Assembly (NCBI RefSeq): GCF_012849095.1
Contig: NZ_CP051680.1
Span: 2,542,001-2,606,000, forward strand
DNA length: 64,000 bases
Source of the DNA: Cohnella herbarum
GTDB taxonomy: Bacteria; Bacillota; Bacilli; Paenibacillales; Paenibacillaceae
Direction of reading: 5' to 3'
Part shown: one piece after another, positions 18,309 to 27,958 of the stretch
Layout: every line of letters begins with the position of its first letter
Numbering within the stretch: position 1 is the stretch's first letter
The notes under the pieces: model-generated
Told to the model about the DNA's origin: nothing
The model's input: only the letters and a program-made list of their open reading frames with translations
The model's database searches: none
Program-made: the position numbers and the translations under genes

Positions 18309-19108
18309 AGGGTTACTTATCCGTTTTCCGACTTCGGCTCGCCAATGGCCTTCAGTACCGTTCCGCGGCGCTCGCGGGAATCGCCACGCAGTTTTTCTGG
18401 GGCTTCATCATCATTATGGTGTTTGAAGCATTTTACAGCCAAACCGTCGTAACCCCGCCCCTCTCTCTGTCGCAAGTCGTCACCTATGTTTGGCTTCAAC
18501 AAGCCTTTCTCGCCTTTATCATGTTATGGTTCAGAGACAACGAACTCTTCCAACTCATTACGTCGGGCAACATCGCCTATGAACTATGCCGTCCTACCGG
18601 CATTTACGGTTTCTGGTACGCCAAGCTGCTCGCTCAAAGACTATCGAGCGCCGTGCTGCGCTGTTCTCCGATTCTGATCGTCGCCGTTTTTCTGCCGCGG
18701 CCCTACCGACTTGAGTGGCCTGCCGACCTAACCGCTGCCGCGTTATTTATTTTAACGTTGCTCCTCGGCTTGTTTATCGTCGTAGCCATTTCCATGCTCA
18801 TCTACATTTCGACTTTTATCACGATGTCATCCGCCGGTTCGCTGCTAATGTTCGGAGTCATCGGCGAATTTCTGGCCGGGATGATCATCCCGATTCCGCT
18901 TATGCCCGATTGGCTTCAAGCTATCGTGAACTACTTGCCTTTCCGGTTTACCGCCGATTTCCCTTTCCGGGTTTATTCCGGTCATATTCCCGTCTCCGAA
19001 GCGTTAGAGTTACTTCCGTTGCAGCTTGCATGGTTGGCCGCGCTAGTAGCCGTCGGCAAGTTCACGATGGGCAAAGCGCTTCGCAGAGTCGTCGTACAAG
19101 GAGGCTAG
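18305..19108 (+). CDS. ABC-2 family exporter permease (first)
   Basis: A 267-residue integral membrane protein with about six hydrophobic helices. It resembles the permeases that accompany the ATPase encoded just upstream (the COG4587 type, family knowledge). The segment RDNELFQLITSGNIAYELCRP is characteristic, placed between helices two and three (about residues 78-98). It overlaps the ATPase stop codon (ATGA), and the second permease starts 4 nt downstream. The three genes therefore make one transporter. Nothing in the sequence points to a substrate. Confidence 0.88.
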   Translation: MKGYLSVFRLRLANGLQYRSAALAGIATQFFWGFIIIMVFEAFYSQTVVTPPLSLSQVVTYVWLQQAFLAFIMLWFRDNELFQLITSGNIAYELCRPTGIYGFWYAKLLAQRLSSAVLRCSPILIVAVFLPRPYRLEWPADLTAAALFILTLLLGLFIVVAISMLIYISTFITMSSAGSLLMFGVIGEFLAGMIIPIPLMPDWLQAIVNYLPFRFTADFPFRVYSGHIPVSEALELLPLQLAWLAALVAVGKFTMGKALRRVVVQGG

Positions 19109-19112
19109 CGCA

Positions 19113-19898
19113 ATGAAACTGTTCGGCAAATATATGCTCGTTTTGTTCAAATCCCAGATGCAGTACCGTACTTCTTTCTGGCTGCTGTCGTTCGGCCAGT
19201 TCTTCATTCCGTTCTCCGTCTTCGCGGGGTTATATTTCATGTTCGAACGATTCGGACAAATCAGGGGATGGGAATTCTACGAGGTCGCGCTCGTCTTCGG
19301 GGTTATCCATATGGCTTTCTCGATTAGCGAGTGCTTGGCGCGAGGTTTCGATATGTTCTCGAGCCTTGTCGTGAACGGGGAGTTCGATCGCTTGCTGGTG
19401 CGTCCCCGGAGTACGATCCTGCAGGTGCTCGGCTCCAAATTCGAATTCACACGAATCGGGCGATTGTTGCAGAGTTCCCTCGTACTCGCGTGGGCGATCA
19501 GTCAAGTTCAAGCCGAATGGACATTGTTAAAAGCAATGACGCTTCTCTTCATGACCGTCAGCGGCGTGTTTATTTTCACGGGGATATTCATATTGATGGC
19601 AACGATGTGCTTCTGGACGATACAAGGCTTGGAGATTGCGAATATATTTACGGACGGCGGCAGGGAAATGGCGCAATATCCGCTGAACATCTATCAGAAA
19701 TGGGTAACCCGCTTCTTCACGTACGTCATCCCGTTCGGTTGCGTGAACTACTTCCCATTATTGTACATTCTCGGTAAAACGGACGGAGGGTCCCCGATCA
19801 TCTACATGATGGCGCCTCTTGCAGGCTGCGTTTTCCTCGTTCCATGTCTCTTGCTCTGGCGATTCGGCGTTCGTCATTACCGTTCGACCGGATCGTGA
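19113..19898 (+). CDS. ABC-2 family exporter permease (second)
   Basis: A 261-residue membrane protein with about six helices, the partner permease of the preceding gene (COG3694 type). The loop ARGFDMFSSLVVNGEFDRLL, followed by VRPRST (about residues 75-100), parallels the one in the first permease and matches this subfamily. Its last 22 bp overlap the 3' end of the convergent helicase gene, leaving no room for a terminator between them. Confidence 0.88.
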   Translation: MKLFGKYMLVLFKSQMQYRTSFWLLSFGQFFIPFSVFAGLYFMFERFGQIRGWEFYEVALVFGVIHMAFSISECLARGFDMFSSLVVNGEFDRLLVRPRSTILQVLGSKFEFTRIGRLLQSSLVLAWAISQVQAEWTLLKAMTLLFMTVSGVFIFTGIFILMATMCFWTIQGLEIANIFTDGGREMAQYPLNIYQKWVTRFFTYVIPFGCVNYFPLLYILGKTDGGSPIIYMMAPLAGCVFLVPCLLLWRFGVRHYRSTGS

Positions 19899-22111
19899 GC
19901 TTCGGGTTCCAGTAACCCCATCTCCATGCAAATATTAATCGATAACCGTTTCGTCTCCGATGGAAATCGGATTTCTACGCTATCCCCGACGATCAGGATG
20001 ATCTCGCCGTTGCCGAACTTAACATGCCGAACCTTTCGGCCGACGACAATCCGATCTCGGTCGGTTATCGCATTAGGATTAAGCGGGATCGCCGGACGAG
20101 CTTGGGCGGAGGTCTTCAACGCCTTCTTACTCTGGATTTCAACCGGAGGATTCTGAATGTTGCGAACGTCCGCGACGAATTGCGAGGGCTTTACCGGCTC
20201 CCCATCCTTCGTTTTGTACGTCAGCAGCTCCAGCTCTTGCTTCGCCCGGGTCATCCCGACGTAAAACAAACGTACCGCCTCTTCCATCCCTTCGGTCTCG
20301 TCTTTCTCGAATTTCTTGATGTCTTCGTTCGAAGGAAGAATGCCCTCTACCAAGTCGATCAAATACACGCAACCGAATTCCAAGCCCTTGGCGCTATGAA
20401 GGGTAGACAGCGTTACCGCGCCGCTATTCTTTTTCGACTTGGATTCTTTCATCCTTTTTTCAAGAAATTTCAATCGTTTAGCGAAGGCTTCCATCGTGTC
20501 CAGAGGCTCCGCGATTTCCTCCAGCGTATTCAGTATTCCGACCAAGTAATCCTTGCGAAAACCGAGGCGATCGCACATCTTCTCGATCGCTTTATCGTAA
20601 CCGAGTTTGTCTCGAATCGTTCGAATAGCCGTTAAGGGCGGCGCTCCTTGCATCTCTAATAACGTTGCTTTGCCCGCTTCCAGTTGCTTGTGCTGGTAAT
20701 CCTGCAAAGGAACGTACTTGAGCAACCGGTCAAAGACGGATTCGTCTGCGTCCGCATCGAGTTCCAACAGCGCCGTCATTTGCTGTTTCGTAATGTAGCC
20801 GTTGAACTTCGTATGAACTTTTTCCAATAGATCCGGCCGTTTGTCGTTGAAGGTCATACGCATGAAATTCAAAATATCTTCGACGACCCAATGGGAGAAA
20901 AAGCGGTTATCCCCATCCTTCATGTAAAAGGGAATTTCGGCTCGGTCCAACGCGTTCATAAGCATAATAGATGAGGAATTATTCCGGTAAAGCACCGCTA
21001 CTTCGTTCAAATGAACCCGATCCGCGATTTTCTCGACGACGTATTTCGCCTGGTATTTGTAGTCGGGAAGCTCCGTTAACGTAACCGGCGCGTGCTCGGG
21101 ATTACTCGTGAACATGTTTTTATCGTAGCGGTTTTTGTTGCGCTTAATAAACCGATTAGCCACGTCCACGATGTTAGGGGAGGACCGGTAGTTTTGTTCC
21201 ATTTTCAGAATGGACGCATTCGGATAGACTTGCTTAAAATCGAGCAAATATTGGGGTTCGGCCGCCCGCCATGTGTAGATGCTCTGATCGTCGTCCGCTA
21301 CGACGCACAAATTCCCATGCTCCCGAACGAGCTTCTCGACGATCGAATGCTGGACAAGCGACGTATCCTGGCTTTCATCCGTCAGAACGTAATCGTACCG
21401 AAGCTGAAACTGACGAAGGAGCGCGGGTTGTTCCGCCAACGCCGTATTCGCGATCGTCAGCATGTCGTCATAGTCGACCAATAGCTTCGCCGTTCCCGAT
21501 TGCTTGAACCATTCGTATTTCTTGAAAATGTCCTCCGCCTTCGGAACGTCGCATTTCGCCGCCGACAGTCGATCCATCGGAATCAGCTTGTTTTTAATAA
21601 AGCTAATGTAACTCGTCAGTTCTTCCATTTGGTCATCCGTAATAAAATCGCCGTTAATATTCTTATAGATGTCTCTTAAGATTCTTGTTTTGTTCGCCTG
21701 CTCATTGTCCCCGTCGGAACTGCCTTCGATCATTCGATAGGCGATCTTTTGCTTGCGCAAATGCTCCCTGACGACTTCGAAAGCAAGGCTGTGGATCGTA
21801 GAGAAATCAGGAATCTCTTGGCGCAGCTCCGGGAAAAAACGATGAAATCGCTCCTTCATGTCCGTCGCCGATGCTTTGCTGAAGGTAACCGCCTTAATGC
21901 GCGATGCCCGTACTCCCTTTGCTTCCATTAAGTAACCGATTCGCATGATGATCGTCGTCGTTTTGCCGGAGCCCGGCGAAGCAAGAAGCAACAACGCGCC
22001 TTCCGTGTGGGAAGCGGCCTGCCGCTGAACTTCGTTTAAGAAAACTCCGGTTTCGGTTTCTTTACGCTTGAAATAATCTAGGTGCTGATGAGATTGCGAT
22101 TGTGGGTTCAT
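19877..22111 (-). CDS. UvrD/PcrA-type ATP-dependent DNA helicase
   Basis: A 744-residue superfamily 1A helicase. Motif I is LASPGSGKTTTI near residue 42 and motif II is TDESQDTS near 245. Motif III is DDDQSIYTWRAAEP near 272 and motif IV the nearby YRSSPNI. Motif V is STLHSAKGLEFG near 570 and motif VI VGMTRAKQELELL near 640. The C-terminus (about 690-735) has a small Tudor-like segment, RHVKFGNGEI, as in PcrA. Length matches PcrA/UvrD, but the protein reads as a divergent paralogue; the housekeeping pcrA normally sits with ligA elsewhere. It probably unwinds DNA in repair. It ends convergently with the ABC-2 permease. Confidence 0.9.
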   Translation of the reverse strand: MNPQSQSHQHLDYFKRKETETGVFLNEVQRQAASHTEGALLLLASPGSGKTTTIIMRIGYLMEAKGVRASRIKAVTFSKASATDMKERFHRFFPELRQEIPDFSTIHSLAFEVVREHLRKQKIAYRMIEGSSDGDNEQANKTRILRDIYKNINGDFITDDQMEELTSYISFIKNKLIPMDRLSAAKCDVPKAEDIFKKYEWFKQSGTAKLLVDYDDMLTIANTALAEQPALLRQFQLRYDYVLTDESQDTSLVQHSIVEKLVREHGNLCVVADDDQSIYTWRAAEPQYLLDFKQVYPNASILKMEQNYRSSPNIVDVANRFIKRNKNRYDKNMFTSNPEHAPVTLTELPDYKYQAKYVVEKIADRVHLNEVAVLYRNNSSSIMLMNALDRAEIPFYMKDGDNRFFSHWVVEDILNFMRMTFNDKRPDLLEKVHTKFNGYITKQQMTALLELDADADESVFDRLLKYVPLQDYQHKQLEAGKATLLEMQGAPPLTAIRTIRDKLGYDKAIEKMCDRLGFRKDYLVGILNTLEEIAEPLDTMEAFAKRLKFLEKRMKESKSKKNSGAVTLSTLHSAKGLEFGCVYLIDLVEGILPSNEDIKKFEKDETEGMEEAVRLFYVGMTRAKQELELLTYKTKDGEPVKPSQFVADVRNIQNPPVEIQSKKALKTSAQARPAIPLNPNAITDRDRIVVGRKVRHVKFGNGEIILIVGDSVEIRFPSETKRLSINICMEMGLLEPEAHDPVER

Positions 22112-22172
22112 TTCTTGCGATTCCTTTCACTTGCCGGATAGGACAATAAAATCTAAATGATGAGCTACCAAA

Positions 22173-22679
22173 TTAGCTCCTATTCGTAACGTATTCGATC
22201 AAAGGTCCAAAACTCAGAGTGTCCGGTTGAACAAACAACGGGACACTCCGATTGTTCGTCATTTCCTCGATGCTCGCGTTCGACTCGCGAACGACAACGG
22301 CAACTATATTCGGAAGAGCCAGCAACTCCTCATCCTCTTCGCTTCTAAGCAATACGATCTTAGGATATGAAGCAGTCTTAAACCCTTCGATAATTAGAAA
22401 ATCTACGGATTGGGATTCCATTCGGGACACTAGCTTTTCAATGGGCGTCGATTGTTCTTGAACCCAAGCCGTGCGAGAGGGCGACGTTATCGCCGTAATG
22501 TGAGCTCCCGCCTGTCGATGTTTCCACGAATCTTTGCCCGGGACGTCCGGCTCGAAGTCATGGGCATCGTGTTTCAATGTGCCGACACGTCGTCCCTGCT
22601 TACCGAGTTCTCGTACTAATTCGCACGTCAGCGTTGTTTTTCCGCTATTTTTATAACCAACGATCTGAATAATGCGCAT
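22173..22679 (-). CDS. mobB: Molybdopterin-guanine dinucleotide biosynthesis protein MobB
   Basis: A 168-residue GTP-binding protein that assists MobA in attaching GMP to molybdenum cofactor. The P-loop GYKNSGKTTL starts at residue 8. The family signatures LKHDAHDFEPD near 37 and DFLIIEGFK near 95 are clear. It is the last gene of the mobA-moeA-mobB operon, 41 nt after moeA. The stop region contains a weak GAGCTA/TAGCTC hairpin (22162-22179) that could help end transcription. Confidence 0.93.
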   Translation of the reverse strand: MRIIQIVGYKNSGKTTLTCELVRELGKQGRRVGTLKHDAHDFEPDVPGKDSWKHRQAGAHITAITSPSRTAWVQEQSTPIEKLVSRMESQSVDFLIIEGFKTASYPKIVLLRSEEDEELLALPNIVAVVVRESNASIEEMTNNRSVPLFVQPDTLSFGPLIEYVTNRS

Positions 22680-22719
22680 GATTGCTCCCCCGCTCGTGCA
22701 GTCTGTCTCGATGAGACTG

Positions 22720-23979
22720 TTACTCCAACTTCCATGCCGTGACCAGATGCCCTTGCTCTAGCGCGGCTTTCAGCGGAGGAATTTCGATCAGGCAATCCGC
22801 ACCGACGATCGTCGACATCAGACTCGACTTGTCGTCTCCGTTCGGAATGACCCATATCGTGCCTTCCCGGATCTCGGTTCTGGCGCGGATGTATCTGCGA
22901 TAAGCATTCACCTTTGGAAAGTCCGCGCCTAGAAAAGCCTTGAAACTTGGCGTTACAGGCTGAGGCTCGCCTTGCATCGCCTTCAGCGAAGGAGCGACAA
23001 ATAAATGAAAACCGACGAAACACGCTCCGGGATTGCCGGACAGCGCGACGATCGGTTTATCGTTATAGAGCGCCGCCGTAGTCGGGCTGCCGGGACGCAT
23101 CGCGATTTTATTATACAGTAGCTCCGCTTCCGGATCGGCAAGCACTTCGACCATGACGTCGTAGTCGCCAACGGACACGCCGCCTGAAGTCAGCAGGAGA
23201 TCGCAGTCGCGCAACCCATGATTCACTAACTCCCGAGCCGCCTTTACGTCATCGGGAACTTTGCCGAGCAGAATCGGCGCTCCCCCGAATTGTTTGACTA
23301 ATGCCGATAACATCGAAGCGTTACTGTTGCGGATTTTGGCGGGACTCAACGGCTCGTCAACTTCCAACAACTCCGAACCGGTAGAGAAGATAGCCACTCT
23401 CGGTCTGCGGAATACGGGGACTTGCGTATAACCGCAAGCGGCCAGAAGAGCGGTCTCGCCCGGCCCTATCGGTTGGCCTTCGCTCAGCAGCAGCTCGCCT
23501 TGCTCAATCTCGCACCCGATCTCGGCAATGTTCAGACCCGCTCGCGCGTTCTTGCCGATGAGTACGGTTGGCATCCCGTCCCGCTCATCGTCGGCTGTCA
23601 TCTCCAGCATCACGACGGCATCCGCGCCATCGGGAACCATTCCGCCCGTCATGATCCGGGTTGCTTGTCCTGAACCGAGGGGATACCGTGGCACAACCCC
23701 GCCCGGTAAAGACTCCAGAACCGTTAACCTAGCAGGATTATCCGGTGTCGCTTGCAGCAAATCTTCGGTCCTTACCGCGTATCCATCCATTCCGGATCGA
23801 CGAAACGGCGGAAAAGGATGAGGCGCGTAAACATTTTCGCCGAGCCGCCTCCCCCACGATTCGTCCAAAGGAATCCATTCCATTGGAAGCGTACGGATAT
23901 GATTCATGAGGAGCTCTCGCGCTTCTTCCGGCTTTATCGCCTTACGGTGAAATCGGTCCTGTTTATCTAAAGACTGCAT
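22720..23979 (-). CDS. moeA: Molybdopterin molybdenumtransferase MoeA
   Basis: A 419-residue enzyme that inserts molybdate into adenylated molybdopterin. Landmarks are RSGMDGYAVR near residue 52, the MTGGMVPDGADAVVMLE stretch near 105, IFSTGSELLEVDEP near 180, and the MPT-binding LLLTSGGVSVGDYD near 245 with MRPGSPTTAAL near 275. The C-terminal beta-barrel domain is present, so the protein is full length. The ATG at 23979 has AAAGGAG about 12 nt upstream. An in-frame ATG at 24006 overlaps mobA and has no visible ribosome site. Confidence 0.93.
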   Translation of the reverse strand: MQSLDKQDRFHRKAIKPEEARELLMNHIRTLPMEWIPLDESWGRRLGENVYAPHPFPPFRRSGMDGYAVRTEDLLQATPDNPARLTVLESLPGGVVPRYPLGSGQATRIMTGGMVPDGADAVVMLEMTADDERDGMPTVLIGKNARAGLNIAEIGCEIEQGELLLSEGQPIGPGETALLAACGYTQVPVFRRPRVAIFSTGSELLEVDEPLSPAKIRNSNASMLSALVKQFGGAPILLGKVPDDVKAARELVNHGLRDCDLLLTSGGVSVGDYDVMVEVLADPEAELLYNKIAMRPGSPTTAALYNDKPIVALSGNPGACFVGFHLFVAPSLKAMQGEPQPVTPSFKAFLGADFPKVNAYRRYIRARTEIREGTIWVIPNGDDKSSLMSTIVGADCLIEIPPLKAALEQGHLVTAWKLE

Positions 23980-23995
23980 GTCGGAAATGACTCCT

Positions 23996-24622
23996 TTAGC
24001 GATCATCCGTCATAGGAGAATTCGCGTTCGCATATTGCTCGGGAGTATCGATGTCATCGGAGAAAATCGAAGAGAATCCGTTCGCCGTCAACTCCTGTTC
24101 CTCGATCCCAAGCCAATTCGCCTGATCGAACAGAGCCATAAGCTTCCGCTCGCCCGCTCGAAGCTTTTGCCCCGCGACGGCTCCGAACTCCTTCCGATAG
24201 ATCGCGTGCAAAGGTTGCGGTCTTCCTCCTATGTAAGGGATCACCGCATCATAAGCACCTTTTTGCATCCGCTCTATCAAATACCTAACGACCTTAAAAT
24301 CGGGATAGGGCATGTCGCATCCCAATACCCAAACGAACGGATGAGTTGCCGCGCTCAATCCTGCATGTACTCCAGCTAAAGGCCCTTCGCCGATGTATTG
24401 ATCCGGAATCGATCTCACCGTCTCGAACGCCGATAAGTAACGCGTCATGTCTTCATTCTGACATACGACGATAATATCGTCCGAAACCTTTCGTGCTTCC
24501 CGAAGCTGACGCTCGATGATCGTATCGCCTCGAACGGACAATAAGGCTTTGTTCAGGCCGCCCATTCTGCGACCTTGACCGCCCGCTAAGATCGCAACCG
24601 ATATGGCCATCATATTCATCAT
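23996..24622 (-). CDS. mobA: Molybdenum cofactor guanylyltransferase MobA
   Basis: A 208-residue nucleotidyltransferase that transfers GMP from GTP to molybdopterin. The GTP-binding signature LAGGQGRRMGGLNKALL sits near residue 12. The Asp-containing VLGCDMPYPDF is near 98 and PLHAIYRKE near 140. The first ATG (24622) lies only 4 nt after GGAGG and the second (24619) 7 nt after it, so the second may be the true start. It opens the operon with moeA and mobB. The molybdoenzymes served are not in this window. Confidence 0.92.
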   Translation of the reverse strand: MMNMMAISVAILAGGQGRRMGGLNKALLSVRGDTIIERQLREARKVSDDIIVVCQNEDMTRYLSAFETVRSIPDQYIGEGPLAGVHAGLSAATHPFVWVLGCDMPYPDFKVVRYLIERMQKGAYDAVIPYIGGRPQPLHAIYRKEFGAVAGQKLRAGERKLMALFDQANWLGIEEQELTANGFSSIFSDDIDTPEQYANANSPMTDDR

Positions 24623-24853
24623 GCGACCTCCTTGTCATCACGGGCATTGCGTGACGTTCATTCAATTGTATCCCCCATCCGACGTTCGTGACAAGGCGCT
24701 TGAGGTTGCCGAACAGTAAAAAACGTTCCATTCTACAACTTTAGGATAATATTAGTCTTTTTTGAAATGTAGTATCATGAACTAATTAGAAAATAAATCC
24801 ATTTATTTCATAACTGATCGCCAATTAGACCGAGGGTTGCTTGCTTTTATTAA

Positions 24854-27800
24854 ATGGGAGGTGTTTTTATTATTAGAAGAAGCTATAAATCATTGATCGT
24901 TTCATCCATTTTTCTGATGCTGTTCAGCATCATCGCTCCGTATCTTGCCGCCGCAGCGGAAAACGATGCCAAAGGAGGAGCGCAGCCTGCTAAATTCAGC
25001 GATATTAAGTCTCACTGGGCGTACAAAGATATTATGGAACTTTCGGCGACGAACATCGTGGCCGGTTTCAAAGATGGAACGTTTAAGCCTAATGGCAATG
25101 TAACGCGGGAGCAATTTCTGAAGATGCTCGTAGAGCTTAAGAAGCTTCCGAAAGATTCAAGCCAAGTTCCGTTCAAAGACGTTAAACCGGAGAGCTGGTC
25201 TGCACCTTATATAGCCGCAGGATTGAAGAGCGGCATTTTGTTTCCCGCCGATTTTCCGGACGGATTTAAGCCGAACCAGCCCATTACGCGTTATGAAATG
25301 GCGATATGGATTGTAAGAGCGTTGCAGCTTCCGCCGCAGAAGGAAGAGAAATTACTTGGAAAAGTGAAAGATCAAGCGGATATAAAGAGCAATCGAGACT
25401 TGATCGAAGCGGCGTTAGGAACGGGAATTATTCGCGGAAATCCGGATGGTTCGTTCAAAGGCGGAAATAATTCCACCCGAGCGGAAGCAGCGGTTATGTT
25501 AGTACGCGCCCTCCATTATTCACCAGGGCAATTGCCGACATCAACGACTGAAGCTCCTCGCAAAATCGTCGAATACAAACCTGAAGTGAAACAAAGCAAG
25601 AGCGCGAGTTATTCGAAACGAGATGACGTTACGTGGGTAATTGACGATCCGAATTTGAAATTAGAGGTTGGCGATGTGTTCGTCATGCCTCCGAATGACC
25701 AATATTACGGCGGTATTGCGAGAAAAGTGGTATCCATCAGCCAGGAGAAGGGCGCTCTAGTCGTAAAAACATCAATTCCCAAGGTTAGCGAGGTTTTTTC
25801 CAAGCTCGACATACATGCCACAGAGCCGATAAATCCCAAAATGCTCGTCCCGGCCGATCCTTCGATCCAGATTACGAAGAACGAAGTAAGCAAACTGGAT
25901 AAGTCCTTCACCGTGCCCTGTTTCGGAATTGCTTTAAATAATAAAAATTACGAAGGCGTTGTTCTCAATGCTAGCATGAACTTCTGTAACGTAGGGGTAA
26001 TTGCAGATATTGGTCTTGATGTCGATGTGGATTGGTTTGATGTGGACATCGATTTCTATTCAAAGCTGGTAATGACCGGAGATATTACGACTAAAGTAAA
26101 AGTGAATGCCGATACAGGAAAAGGGGCATTAACCAAGCCCATATATATTCCGTTAACGAAGCTATTTTATGTGCCCGTCTTTCCAGGCATATTCGTTAAA
26201 GGTGAGCTGAGTTTGAGAATCGATCCTGATTTTAGAGCTTCATTAGAAATCAATTTCGTGGATGAATTCCATCTTGAACAAGGCTTCGCCTATTCTTCTA
26301 GTAAAGGTTTCCAATCGATTAATAAAACAACGAACACTGCAACGTTAACGGTAAATTCTAAGGTTGATGCCAGTCTTGCTGCGGGTCCGTCCTTTAAAGT
26401 GGGGCTAACATTATTAGAAATCGCAGATGCCGGACTTGAACTTTATCCCGGAATTCGAGCGGGATTTTACGAATTGGAGCCCTGTGATACTATACGTGTT
26501 GACGCTTTTCTCAAATTGGATGTGTACGCGGGCTATAATGTGTTGGTAGCAAAAGGTCGAGTCTCGAAAAATTTGATCAACTTGAATTATCCGTTATATG
26601 AGCAAGAAATCAATTGTTCGCCACCGCCGGCGCCTAATAACTTGAATGCCAAATTAATACGGGTTATAGGTGAAACCGGTAAGTACAATGAAATTATACT
26701 AAACCGAAACGATGTCCAACTGAGTTGGGACACGGTTAACGATGCAACAAGCTATATTGTGAAGCGCTCGGATGTTCCTAGCGGTCCGTTTAAGGCCAAA
26801 CGCTCCAACCTTAAAACTACTTCGTTTACGGATACAACGGCTCGCATTGGTAATACGTACTATTATCAGGTCACGGCAGTGAATGATTATGGCGAAAGCG
26901 CGCCTTCACGTACTTTACCGGTTCCGATAGTGAACCAGCCGCCGCCGGCGCCTCAGAATTTAACCGCAGCAAGGAGCGGAGGATCGGTCATTCTCAACTG
27001 GGATAAAGTTGGAGGCTTCACGACGTACAACGTGAAGCGAGCTGAAGGCTCCAGCAATGCCTATGTGACGATTGCTTCTAAAGTTAGCGGGACTACGTTC
27101 ACGGATACATCGGCTGGTTTTCTTAAAGGATATAGTTACATCGTCACGGCAGTGAATGATGGAGAAAGCGAAAGCAGCAATATGGCATATGTTTCAAGGG
27201 CAGAAATCGTTGATATCACGCCAATAACTCCGCAAGTGCCCATAGACCGAGCGATCATTCCGCCTGCTCCCGACAACTTCATCGTTGAGCCGCACAGCGG
27301 GAAGGTCAATTTAAGTTGGAGCCCCGTTAACAACGTAACAAGCTACAATGTGAAACGCTCGAATGCTTCCGACGGTACCTATGAAACAATAGGTTCCAAG
27401 GTTAGCCAAACGACTTTTACAGATACGACGGTTGAAAACGGTAAAACGTACTACTACAAGATCACTGCTGTGAATAGTGCTGGCAATGAAAGCAAAGACT
27501 CCTCTATTCAAGAGGCTAAACCGATGTTGGTTATTGATCTGAAAGATATAGAAGTAACGCCTATAATTCCGGTAATACCTATTAAACCAATACTTGTTCG
27601 AATAGCTCCTCCCGGGAATTTCAATGCAAACACGGACTTAAACAGCGGGAAGGTCGTCCTCAGTTGGAACGCGGTCGAAGGCGCAGCAGGCTATAACGTG
27701 ATGCGCTCGGACGCTGCGAACGGTACATTCCAGACCATAGGCGCCAAAGTTAGCGGCACGACTTTCAAAGACACGACGGCCATAATTAATACAACTTACT

Positions 27801-27889
27801 ATTACAAAGTTACGGCAGTGAATGGCAGCGGTTCTGAAAGCAACGCTACTCCTGTCAAATCGGCTACGCCGAGTTACGGAATAAGGTGA
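24854..27889 (+). CDS. Secreted S-layer homology and fibronectin type III surface protein
   Basis: A large (about 1011 residues) secreted wall protein. A signal peptide with a hydrophobic core near residues 12-33 ends at AAAAEN. Three SLH domains follow (about 45-95, 105-160, 165-220); these bind pyruvylated wall polysaccharide. A central region of unknown fold (about 235-600), beta-rich and Asp/Val-rich, comes next. Four fibronectin-III-like repeats close the protein (about 600-1008), each with a FTDTT or FKDTT turn and YYYKVTAVN-like strands. GGGAGGTG (24857-24864) lies inside the first codons, so translation may really begin at an ATT codon at 24869 or 24872. Base use is more A/T-rich than in the flanking genes. 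Substrate or partner unknown. Confidence 0.9.
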   Translation: MGGVFIIRRSYKSLIVSSIFLMLFSIIAPYLAAAAENDAKGGAQPAKFSDIKSHWAYKDIMELSATNIVAGFKDGTFKPNGNVTREQFLKMLVELKKLPKDSSQVPFKDVKPESWSAPYIAAGLKSGILFPADFPDGFKPNQPITRYEMAIWIVRALQLPPQKEEKLLGKVKDQADIKSNRDLIEAALGTGIIRGNPDGSFKGGNNSTRAEAAVMLVRALHYSPGQLPTSTTEAPRKIVEYKPEVKQSKSASYSKRDDVTWVIDDPNLKLEVGDVFVMPPNDQYYGGIARKVVSISQEKGALVVKTSIPKVSEVFSKLDIHATEPINPKMLVPADPSIQITKNEVSKLDKSFTVPCFGIALNNKNYEGVVLNASMNFCNVGVIADIGLDVDVDWFDVDIDFYSKLVMTGDITTKVKVNADTGKGALTKPIYIPLTKLFYVPVFPGIFVKGELSLRIDPDFRASLEINFVDEFHLEQGFAYSSSKGFQSINKTTNTATLTVNSKVDASLAAGPSFKVGLTLLEIADAGLELYPGIRAGFYELEPCDTIRVDAFLKLDVYAGYNVLVAKGRVSKNLINLNYPLYEQEINCSPPPAPNNLNAKLIRVIGETGKYNEIILNRNDVQLSWDTVNDATSYIVKRSDVPSGPFKAKRSNLKTTSFTDTTARIGNTYYYQVTAVNDYGESAPSRTLPVPIVNQPPPAPQNLTAARSGGSVILNWDKVGGFTTYNVKRAEGSSNAYVTIASKVSGTTFTDTSAGFLKGYSYIVTAVNDGESESSNMAYVSRAEIVDITPITPQVPIDRAIIPPAPDNFIVEPHSGKVNLSWSPVNNVTSYNVKRSNASDGTYETIGSKVSQTTFTDTTVENGKTYYYKITAVNSAGNESKDSSIQEAKPMLVIDLKDIEVTPIIPVIPIKPILVRIAPPGNFNANTDLNSGKVVLSWNAVEGAAGYNVMRSDAANGTFQTIGAKVSGTTFKDTTAIINTTYYYKVTAVNGSGSESNATPVKSATPSYGIR

Positions 27890-27891
27890 TG

Positions 27892-27958
27892 TAAAAATCC
27901 GCCAAGCAGAATATCCGGAGGCAGGAAAACCTCTTGATATCTGCATGGCGGATTTTTT
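27892..27958. terminator. Bidirectional terminator
   Basis: The arms AAAAATCCGCC and GGCGGATTTTTTT, with inner GCAGA/TCTGC pairing, lie between the convergent SLH-protein and rhamnosidase genes. Confidence 0.85.
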
